The position numbers and the translations under genes are program-made. From positions 1 through 5,202 of the forward strand of contig JBBSPE010000242.1 of the NCBI GenBank assembly GCA_038259155.1: a stretch of 5,202 nucleotides of DNA, given 5' to 3'. Below the pieces are notes generated by a model, which worked only from the letters and a program-made list of their open reading frames with translations, searched no databases and was not told the origin of the DNA. The DNA is from JAABRT01 sp038259155 (lineage in GTDB: Bacteria > Gemmatimonadota > Gemmatimonadetes > Gemmatimonadales > Gemmatimonadaceae). Below, piece by piece: positions 1-4,228 of this stretch (within the stretch, counting starts at the first letter, position 1; every line of letters starts with the position of its first letter).

Positions 1-43
1 GCCGCCAGCGTTCGTCCTGAGCCAGGATCAAACTCTCCAATGA
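1..43 (-). rRNA. rrs: 16S ribosomal RNA, 5' end only (partial)
   Basis: The minus strand carries the universal bacterial 27F site AGAGTTTGATCCTGGCTCAG at 36-17, followed by GACGAACGCTGGCGGC, which is the invariant start of 16S rRNA. By analogy with E. coli, where this site begins at nucleotide 8, the mature 5' end should lie near position 43; that end is an estimate. Only about 43 nt of a roughly 1.5-kb gene is present, and the rest continues past the left edge. It is transcribed in the same direction as all other genes here, behind a leader of about 230 nt with its own promoter. Too little sequence is present to place the organism reliably. Confidence 0.97.
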
Positions 44-79
44 GTGTTTGCTAGCTCTTCACTTAATCTGGCATTCGCA

Positions 80-97
80 CACCATCCGAAGATGGTG
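80..97 (-). other. C(UUCG)G tetraloop hairpin in the 16S leader
   Basis: The minus strand reads CACCATC (97-91), TTCG (90-87), GATGGTG (86-80): a perfect 7-bp stem closed by a C-G pair over UUCG. C(UUCG)G is among the most stable RNA tetraloops known. It has no U-tract, and a terminator about 40 nt before 16S would make no sense, so it is more likely a folding or processing element of the leader. The structure is directly visible; its role is inferred. Confidence 0.75.
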
Positions 98-132
98 CCG
101 ATTTACCGGAATCATCAGTTTGAACTCTCCCC

Positions 133-149
133 GCAGCTGATGAAGCTGC
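133..149 (-). other. Second hairpin in the 16S leader
   Basis: An inverted repeat, GCAGCT (133-138) and AGCTGC (144-149), leaves a 5-nt loop and gives a 6-bp perfect stem on either strand. It lies between the promoter and the UUCG hairpin. No T-run follows in the transcribed direction, so it is not a typical terminator. It may be part of the folded pre-rRNA leader. Confidence 0.45.
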
Positions 150-278
150 AGGTATAAACGAGTCCGCCCCGCACATCCGTTGATCTCGACTTCGATTGTC
201 AATCAGCGTATCAACCGCGCAGCCATGCCGCGCCGGTCATGCTATTTTTTTACGCCGCGTTCTCTGCGGCAGATTGTA

Positions 279-307
279 AGAATAACTCGGTGCTCTCATC
301 CCGTCAA
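279..307 (-). promoter_or_regulatory. Predicted sigma70-type promoter of the rRNA operon
   Basis: On the minus strand there is a -35 box TTGACG (307-302, 5 of 6 consensus bases), a 17-nt spacer, and a -10 box TATTCT (284-279, 4 of 6, including the key A2 and T6). A second -10-like hexamer, TACAAT, follows directly at 278-273, but its spacing from TTGACG (23 nt) is too long. The start point would be about 272-270, giving a leader of about 230 nt before 16S. The region just upstream (roughly 316-335) is moderately A/T-rich for this genome, as an UP element would be. This is the best promoter match I found in the window. Confidence 0.6.
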
Positions 308-578
308 GGGGTCTGGATGAAAATGTTTCGAACTCGCAGCGCGACTGAAACACTCAGCTCATCCAGCTCCCCACCACGACGTCAGCCTGTCAGCGATCAA
401 AGTCGCGCGGCCGCTCGCCGAAATGAGAGGGGAAGCGAAGGTACAACATCCAAAGTGTTCGCGCAAGAGCTGTTTTTGCTCGCCCTCACGTACCACCCCA
501 GAACCCTTCGCCCCGAGACACGACGGCCGGCAACTCGCGCTGCCGGCTCGCGTGGTTGGCAACCTCTCAGTCGCCACA
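308..578. other. Non-coding spacer between tRNA-Lys and the rRNA promoter
   Basis: These 271 nt hold no gene I can support. The open frame that crosses it on the plus strand (239-613) has no family resemblance and runs into tRNA-Lys, so it is not real. The only clear structure is the inverted repeat at 526-547. No second promoter as good as the one at 279-307 was seen. Confidence 0.6.
526..547 (-). terminator. Possible stem-loop ending the tRNA transcript (no U-tract)
   Basis: GCCGGCA (526-532) and TGCCGGC (541-547) form a perfect 7-bp GC-rich stem with an 8-nt loop, 31 nt beyond the 3' end of tRNA-Lys on the transcribed strand. The following minus-strand bases (CGTCGTGTCTC) contain no U-run, so this is not a canonical intrinsic terminator. 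It could be a terminator lacking a U-tract, as suggested for some high-GC bacteria, or a 3' stabilising or processing stem. The stem is plain to see; termination is inferred from its position. Confidence 0.35.
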
Positions 579-651
579 TGCGCCCTCTAGGACTCGAACC
601 TAGAACCTACTGATTAAGAGTCAGCTGCTCTACCGATTGAGCTAAGGGCGC
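579..651 (-). tRNA. tRNA-Lys (anticodon CTT)
   Basis: A complete 73-nt cloverleaf. The acceptor stem is GCGCCCT (651-645) paired with AGGGCGC (586-580), with discriminator A at 579. The D-arm contains AGCTCAATCGGTAGAGC. The anticodon stem GCTGA/TCAGT encloses the loop CTCTTAA, with CTT at 618-616. The T-loop is TTCGAGT. It decodes AAG. CCA is not encoded (the next bases are TGT), so it needs a CCA-adding enzyme. It is the last of three tRNAs in tandem and is followed by the rRNA upstream region. Confidence 0.97.
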
Positions 652-709
652 GTACTCTGTCCCACAGACCTCCCCTACACCCCCACAACGCTCTCGCAAC
701 TCACCCGCA

Positions 710-783
710 CGCGCCAGGAGGGACTCGAACCCCCGACCCGCAGCTTAGAAGGCTGCCGCTCTATCCACCTGAGCTACTGGCGC
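710..783 (-). tRNA. tRNA-Arg (anticodon TCT)
   Basis: A complete 74-nt cloverleaf. The acceptor GCGCCAG (783-777) pairs with CTGGCGC (717-711), and the discriminator is G at 710. Anticodon stem GCAGC/GCTGC encloses the loop CTTCTAA, with anticodon TCT at 749-747. The T-arm has GGGGGTTCGAGTCCC. It reads AGA, and AGG by wobble, which are rare arginine codons in a high-GC genome. CCA is not encoded. Spacers are 58 nt to tRNA-Lys and 66 nt to tRNA-Pro, with no promoter or terminator that I can support in either, so co-transcription is likely. Confidence 0.97.
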
Positions 784-849
784 CAAACCCCTCGCCAGCC
801 GGTCCTTCCCTCCTGCGCCGCACCCTGCACTCAAGAGCACTCCTCAAGA

Positions 850-923
850 TCGGGGCGGCCGGATTCGAACCGGCGACCTCCTGCTCCCAAAGCAGGCGCG
901 ATACCGGGCTACGCTACGCCCCG
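850..923 (-). tRNA. tRNA-Pro (anticodon TGG)
   Basis: A complete 74-nt cloverleaf. The acceptor CGGGGCG (923-917) pairs with CGCCCCG (857-851) and has the C1-G72 pair typical of bacterial tRNA-Pro; the discriminator is A at 850. Anticodon stem CCTGC/GCAGG encloses the loop TTTGGGA, with TGG at 889-887. The T-arm has CCGGTTCGAATCCGG. CCA is not encoded. It begins only 37 nt after the rdgB stop codon, on the same strand. That gap holds at most a 4-bp stem with no U-tract, so read-through from the protein operon is plausible. Confidence 0.97.
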
Positions 924-960
924 CAGCGGACGCGCAGATTACATCGCCCCGCGCTCCGGG

Positions 961-1608
961 TCAACTGGTCCCCCATAAATCGGTCTGAATCAACGCCGCG
1001 CACACCCCGGACACCGCGCGCGATCGGTGGCTCACCGACGCCTTCGCCGCTGCGTCCACCACCCCAAAACACGCGTCCAGCTCCGTCGAATGGAACACGG
1101 GGTCATAGCCAAATCCCCCCTCACCACAGGAAGACGTCAGAATACGACCCGCCGTGCTGCCGGTCGCCACGTACTCCCCCAACGGACCCGCGAGACAGGC
1201 CGCGCACTCGAATCGCGCCGTTCGATCGGCCACGCCGTGCAGCGCCGCCAACAGACGCGCCACGTTCGCCGCCTCCAGCGATCCACCCGACAGCCCGCCT
1301 GTCGCGCCCCAACGCTTGCTGCGCACGCCAGGCGCGTCCTGCAGCGCCGAAACACACAGCCCGGAGTCCTCGGCCAGCACCAGACGGCCACCACTCCGGG
1401 CATGGAAATACCGCGCCTTGGCGCGCGCATTCTCGACGAACGTCTCGTACACCTCGAGGCCATCCTCGTCGGGATGCTCCGGCAGCCCCACGGCGTCCAG
1501 CGTCTCGCCGTGTAGGCCGAGCGACTCGAGCAGCGCAGTCAGCTCGCGGAGCTTGCCAGCATTGCGAGTCGCCAAAAGCACCTGCACGGGCTCGCCTGCG
1601 GTGCTCAC
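961..1608 (-). CDS. rdgB: XTP/dITP diphosphatase, RdgB/HAM1 family
   Basis: This cytoplasmic house-cleaning enzyme hydrolyses non-canonical purine nucleotides (XTP, dITP, ITP) to the monophosphate and pyrophosphate, keeping them out of DNA and RNA. Family motifs occur in order: LLATRNAGKLREL (residues 11-23, the T-x-N-x-x-K substrate-binding motif), TFVENA (56-61), AEDSGLCV (79-86, with the family's catalytic Asp, D81), APGVRSKRW (92-100), GGFGYDPVF (164-172) and SHRSRA (193-198). At 215 aa it is slightly longer than the E. coli enzyme (197 aa). The annotated GTG start (1608) gives a 4-nt GTGA overlap with the rph stop, but the purine-rich GAGGGA abuts it too closely. A GTG at 1587 (residue 8) has AGGCGAG a few bases upstream and would start the protein at MQVLLATRN, just as E. 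coli RdgB starts. The true start may therefore be 1587. It is the last protein gene before the tRNAs. Confidence 0.95.
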   Translation of the reverse strand: MSTAGEPVQVLLATRNAGKLRELTALLESLGLHGETLDAVGLPEHPDEDGLEVYETFVENARAKARYFHARSGGRLVLAEDSGLCVSALQDAPGVRSKRWGATGGLSGGSLEAANVARLLAALHGVADRTARFECAACLAGPLGEYVATGSTAGRILTSSCGEGGFGYDPVFHSTELDACFGVVDAAAKASVSHRSRAVSGVCAALIQTDLWGTS

Positions 1609-2405
1609 TCCCTCGGCAACGACTGGAGCAGCGACGGGACCAGCGACGGGACCAGCGGCTGGGCCAGCGCCACGGCCTGCGCCTGCTGCAGTGTCTCAAT
1701 GCCCCCAACCGCCAGGTCGAGCAGCGTATCGAGCTCTCGCCGGTCGAAGGTGCCATGCTCGCCGGTGCCCTGCACCTCCACGAATCGCCCCTCGGTGCTC
1801 ATGACGACGTTCATGTCCACGATCGCACCGACGTCCTGCGAATAGTCGAGATCAAGCTGCGGTCCACTCGCCAGCACGCCCACTGACACGGCGGCCACAC
1901 GACGGCGGATGGGAGACGTCGGCGCACGCCCGGTACGCACCAGCCAGTCGAACGCGTCCACCACGGCCACGGCCGCGCCGGTGATCGCGGCTGTGCGCGT
2001 TCCGCCATCGGCCTGCAACACGTCGCAATCCACCTTGACGGTGAACTCCCCAAACGCAAAGTCGTCGAGCATCGCGCGCAAGCTGCGCCCGATCAGCCGC
2101 TGGATTTCCTGTGTGCGTCCGCCCAGCTGCGTGCGCTCGCGCGACGTCCGCGTTTTCGTGGCGCGCGGCAACATCGCGTACTCCGCCGTCATCCAGCCAA
2201 GGCCGCTGCCGCGTCGCCAACCGGGCACGCCGTCCTCCACGCTGGCCGCGCACAGCACGCGCGTGTTGCCGAACGAGATCAGACATGACCCCTCGGCATA
2301 GGGAGCCGCGCCGCGTTCGATGGTGACGGCGCGCATCTGGTCGTTCGCGCGCGCGATGGTGGGGCTGTCGCCCGATGTGACGGGCCCTTTACTCGGTGTG
2401 GACAC
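1605..2405 (-). CDS. rph: Ribonuclease PH (tRNA nucleotidyltransferase)
   Basis: A phosphorolytic 3'-5' exoribonuclease that trims the 3' ends of tRNA precursors, and other RNAs, using phosphate and releasing nucleoside diphosphates; the family forms hexameric rings in the cytoplasm. The chain matches the family along its whole length: RANDQMRAVTIERG (19-32), AEGSCLISFGNTRVLCAAS (37-55), WMTAEYAMLPRAT (71-83), GGRTQEIQRLIGRSLRA (95-111), CDVLQADGGTRTAAITGA (127-144, with the conserved GGTRT phosphate-site motif), AAVSVG (171-176), DMNVVM (197-202) and EVQGTGE (210-216). The core ends near residue 246. A tail of about 20 residues, absent from E. coli, is a tetrapeptide repeat (LAQP LVPS LVPS LLQS) encoded by the 12-bp repeat at 1620-1667. 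The GTG at 2405 is the only sensible start downstream of the in-frame TGA that ends the preceding gene, although its ribosome site is weak. Gap to the upstream gene: 45 nt. Confidence 0.97.
   Translation of the reverse strand: MSTPSKGPVTSGDSPTIARANDQMRAVTIERGAAPYAEGSCLISFGNTRVLCAASVEDGVPGWRRGSGLGWMTAEYAMLPRATKTRTSRERTQLGGRTQEIQRLIGRSLRAMLDDFAFGEFTVKVDCDVLQADGGTRTAAITGAAVAVVDAFDWLVRTGRAPTSPIRRRVAAVSVGVLASGPQLDLDYSQDVGAIVDMNVVMSTEGRFVEVQGTGEHGTFDRRELDTLLDLAVGGIETLQQAQAVALAQPLVPSLVPSLLQSLPRE
1620..1667 (-). repeat. 12-bp tandem repeat, 4 units, in the 3' end of rph
   Basis: On the coding strand the units are CTGGCCCAGCCG, CTGGTCCCGTCG, CTGGTCCCGTCG and CTGCTCCAGTCG. The middle two are identical and the outer two diverged. 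The unit is four codons, so copy changes keep the frame. It encodes LAQP-LVPS-LVPS-LLQS in the C-terminal tail of RNase PH, just before the stop and the rdgB start. It looks like a small coding minisatellite made by slippage. Confidence 0.85.
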
Positions 2406-2450
2406 AAACGCTCGGCGGCAAAAAGGACATGCCGGCTGAGTGCCGCGCCC

Positions 2451-2951
2451 TCATGACGCGTCTCCCTGCAGGCGGGCAATGATCGCGGTGGTGGACTGAT
2501 CGGGCACGAGTGGCACCACGACCACGAGTCCACCACGCGCTCGCACGACGTCCGCACCGACAATGGTGTCAGGCGCGTAGTCGCCGCCCTTCACGATAAC
2601 ATCCGGCTGCAAGTGCGTGACCAGCTCGAGCGGCGTGTCTTCGTCGAACACGACCACCGCGTCCACCATTTCGAAGGCGGCGAGCACATAGGCGCGCTCG
2701 TGCTCAGCGCGAACAGGGCGCGACGGGCCCTTGAGCCGCTGAACCGACGCGTCGCTGTTGACGCCCACCAGAAGCGCAACGCCTGCCTCGCGCGCGCCGA
2801 GCAGCACGTCAACGTGTCCCGGGTGCAACAGGTCAAACACACCATTCGTGAACACCAGCGGACCGACCACGCGTGAGCGCCACTCGATCGCTGCCGCCCA
2901 CGTCATGATTTTGTGTGCGGGAGCGCGCACACCGCGCGACGCGAGGCTCAC
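2451..2951 (-). CDS. rfaE2: D-glycero-beta-D-manno-heptose-1-phosphate adenylyltransferase (stand-alone RfaE2/HldE C-domain)
   Basis: It transfers AMP from ATP to heptose 1-phosphate, giving ADP-heptose for the inner core of lipopolysaccharide; it acts in the cytoplasm. The nucleotidyltransferase fold starts at FTNGVFDLLHPGHVDVL (34-50), with the HxGH nucleotide-binding motif at H43-P-G-H46. GVNSDASVQRLKGPSRPV (63-80), FDEDTPLEL (102-110), PDVIVKGGDY (116-125) and the C-terminal VPLVPDQSTTAII (146-158) match RfaE2 rather than glycerol-3-phosphate or pantetheine-phosphate cytidylyl/adenylyltransferases. The kinase half found in fused HldE is absent. The GTG start at 2951 is preferred: GGTGATC, complementary to the usual 16S 3' end, sits 7 nt upstream by SD alignment, and the family-like K-I-x-T segment (14-17) precedes Met16. 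ATG 2906 is the alternative but has no visible ribosome site. It begins 4 nt after the lptE-like stop. Confidence 0.92.
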   Translation of the reverse strand: MSLASRGVRAPAHKIMTWAAAIEWRSRVVGPLVFTNGVFDLLHPGHVDVLLGAREAGVALLVGVNSDASVQRLKGPSRPVRAEHERAYVLAAFEMVDAVVVFDEDTPLELVTHLQPDVIVKGGDYAPDTIVGADVVRARGGLVVVVPLVPDQSTTAIIARLQGDAS

Positions 2952-2955
2952 CCGA

Positions 2956-3567
2956 TCACCACTGCGACAGCATGTCGTCGATCAGCGCGTTGAGCATCTG
3001 GTCGATTGCATCCTTGCGGCCCTTGGTCTCGTCGCCTTCGGCATACTGTGATTCGCGGCGCGAGCCCTTCGCATCCTTGAGCACTTCGCCGGTCTGTTGG
3101 TTGACGATCTCGAAGTCCACCACCAGCTGCAACTTGCGGCGTGCCGACGTCGCCTGCCGCGGGTCGGCGCTGACGCCAACAGGCAGATCGACTTCGTAGT
3201 CGGTGATCGTGCCGGTCACGAGGACGTCCGCGCGTTCGACGGTGGCGTCCCGCAGGTTCAAGCGATCGTTCATTGCCTTGCGCATTGCCTCGAAGAGCTC
3301 GCGCTGCACCTCGGGCACGGGCGTGAGGTTCTCGAACGGCAGCACGGCCACGGTGCGCAGTTCGCGCGGCAGTCCGCCGCCGCTGAAGCCGTACACACAG
3401 CCGGTGAGTGACACACCGGTGGCGACCAGACCCGCTACGAACGCGCGACGGGAAACGACGCCGGCGCTGCAATTGGCAACGTGGCCGGACGCCAAACCCA
3501 ATCCGTTCTCGGACACACTGTCGGACACGCGACCGGACACCTTACGGAACACGCCAGATGGCGTCAT
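2956..3567 (-). CDS. LptE-like LPS-assembly lipoprotein
   Basis: Probably the outer-membrane lipoprotein that partners LptD in inserting LPS. Numbering from ATG 3567 (203 aa), a long N-region (1-38) is followed by SRRAFVAGLVATGVSLTGC (39-57), a signal with a lipobox LTGC (Cys57) and a twin-arginine-like SRRxF motif. The mature part starts VYGFSGGGLP, then RTVAVLPFENLTPVPEVQ and a helix-rich region, then VLVTGTITDYEVD and LQLVVDFEIVNQQTGEVL. This matches the LptE pattern of a Y-x-F-x-G after the Cys, 'VAVLPFEN' and a beta-strand pair. The 147-aa mature part is normal to slightly short. ATG 3567 is chosen because GAGGG (3577-3573) lies 5 nt upstream. It overlaps the preceding gene by 26 nt. An in-frame ATG at 3585 and GTGs at 3552, 3540, 3528 and 3516 are alternatives. 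The family call rests on pattern, not a search. Confidence 0.72.
   Translation of the reverse strand: MTPSGVFRKVSGRVSDSVSENGLGLASGHVANCSAGVVSRRAFVAGLVATGVSLTGCVYGFSGGGLPRELRTVAVLPFENLTPVPEVQRELFEAMRKAMNDRLNLRDATVERADVLVTGTITDYEVDLPVGVSADPRQATSARRKLQLVVDFEIVNQQTGEVLKDAKGSRRESQYAEGDETKGRKDAIDQMLNALIDDMLSQW
3505..3552 (-). repeat. 12-bp tandem repeat, 4 units, at the 5' end of the LptE-like gene
   Basis: Coding-strand units are GTGTTCCGTAAG (3552-3541), GTGTCCGGTCGC (3540-3529), GTGTCCGACAGT (3528-3517) and GTGTCCGAGAAC (3516-3505). The first 6-7 bases are kept and the rest vary. In frame they read VFRK-VSGR-VSDS-VSEN. Each unit opens with GTG, a possible start codon, and the stop of the upstream gene (TAA, 3544-3542) lies inside the first unit. 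A possible decayed unit, GCGTCCGGCCAC, lies at 3492-3481. Confidence 0.75.
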
Positions 3568-4228
3568 CAAAGCCCTCGGTGACATTCAGAGTTTCAGTGA
3601 CGTGCAGCTGCAGCGACCGGCGACCCGACGTGTTGGTATAGCGGAGCCGCAGCGACCCATCCGGTTGTGGTACGCGCTCCACCCACTCGATCACCCGACC
3701 GTCTTCGATGCGCTCCACGCGCGCGAGCCGCGCTCCTGCAAAGTGGACGCGCCAGGTGCGCTTGTCGATGGCCGTACCGGAGATGTCGGCGCGCAAGGTG
3801 TCGCCGTCGAGGCGCGCGACCGTGTCCCGTCCGGCCGGTAACGCCAGCCTGCCGAGGGCGCCCCAGAGGAGGGGCGGCGGCGGAAGGAAACGGCGAATGA
3901 GATCGATGCCGGGCACAAACAGCGAATCACCCTCGAGGATGGCGAGGCCGTTGCCGAACCCGTTCGCGATGAACAGATCGAGGCGCGCGCGCTCCGGTGG
4001 GCCGGAGCGCACCACGCCGTCGCCCTTCACGTCGAAGGTGTCATCGGAGTAGGTCCAAGCGAAACGGAGGAGCTGCGGTGTGGTGGGGAGCTGTGCCGGA
4101 GGCAGCGCAGCGCGCGATTCCACACCTACAAGCGGACGCGCACGCGGCGCGCAGCCCAGCAGCAGCGCCGCGGGGACCAACGCCGCCGCGACCAACGCCG
4201 GAGCGCCGCGACTGCGAAACGCGATCAC
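3542..4228 (-). CDS. Predicted outer-membrane lipoprotein, LolA/LolB or DUF4292-like
   Basis: A 228-aa protein with a clear lipoprotein signal: Arg-rich start (MIAFRSRG), a hydrophobic stretch at about 10-24, and lipobox LLGC with Cys26. The +2 residue is Ala, not the Asp that retains E. coli lipoproteins in the inner membrane, which fits outer-membrane sorting. The mature part is mainly predicted beta-strand: RFAWTYSDDTFDVKGDGVVR (55-74), ARLDLFIANGFGNGLAILEGD (81-101) and DSLFVPG (101-107), then a Pro-rich patch at 114-120, then RVHFAGARLARVERIEDGRVIEWVERV (160-186) and LRLRYTN (193-199). This resembles the open barrel of LolA/LolB/DUF4292 proteins that carry lipids or lipoproteins, but I recognise the type only, not an exact family. 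The GTG start at 4228 gives a 4-nt GTGA overlap with the upstream gene. Its place before an LptE-like gene fits an envelope-assembly job. Confidence 0.6.
   Translation of the reverse strand: MIAFRSRGAPALVAAALVPAALLLGCAPRARPLVGVESRAALPPAQLPTTPQLLRFAWTYSDDTFDVKGDGVVRSGPPERARLDLFIANGFGNGLAILEGDSLFVPGIDLIRRFLPPPPLLWGALGRLALPAGRDTVARLDGDTLRADISGTAIDKRTWRVHFAGARLARVERIEDGRVIEWVERVPQPDGSLRLRYTNTSGRRSLQLHVTETLNVTEGFDDAIWRVP

Larger units (their letters stand above)
44..272 (-). other. 16S rRNA leader (pre-rRNA 5' region)
   Basis: This is the stretch between the predicted rRNA start point (about 270-272) and the mature 16S 5' end. It has no credible coding sequence. On the minus strand it can form several hairpins: one right at the predicted transcript start (GCCGC 270-266 with GCGGC 258-254, 7-nt loop, then an A-run), one at 149-133, and a very stable UUCG hairpin at 97-80. 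The octamer GGAGAGTT at 130-123 repeats the first bases of the 16S region at 38-31. Such leaders normally pair with the spacer behind 16S to form the RNase III processing stem, but the partner lies outside the window. I found no convincing boxA antitermination site on the transcribed strand. The leader limits are inferred from the promoter. Confidence 0.6.

Noticed and set aside
50..66. boxA-like GCTAGCTCTTCACTTAA before 16S
   Set aside because: The resemblance to the antitermination box is on the plus strand, while the rRNA is transcribed from the minus strand.
197..202. TTGACA hexamer in the 16S leader as a second rRNA promoter
   Set aside because: The -35 match is perfect, but no acceptable -10 lies 16-18 nt downstream (CGGATG or similar), and the TTTATA-like stretch near 153-158 is about 39 nt away.
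241..270. Stem GCCGC/GCGGC next to a T-run as an intrinsic terminator
   Set aside because: The T-run follows the stem only in the wrong orientation: in the transcribed direction the stem is followed by A residues, and on the plus strand the Ts come before it.
239..613. 124-aa open frame on the plus strand across the rRNA upstream region
   Set aside because: It runs into tRNA-Lys, is low in recognisable structure, is Arg/Ser-rich as expected from GC-rich non-coding DNA, and lies opposite the rRNA promoter.
579..923. tRNA cluster as an integration site for a mobile element
   Set aside because: There is no integrase gene, no repeated tRNA 3' end and no change in composition nearby; all flanking genes are housekeeping.
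948..960. CCCG/CGGG stem between rdgB and tRNA-Pro as a terminator
   Set aside because: Only 4 bp with no U-tract; expected by chance at this GC content.
1154..1804. 216-aa open frame on the plus strand opposite rdgB and rph
   Set aside because: It is Ala/Pro/Arg/Ser-rich, covers the conserved RdgB motifs on the other strand, and has no family pattern.
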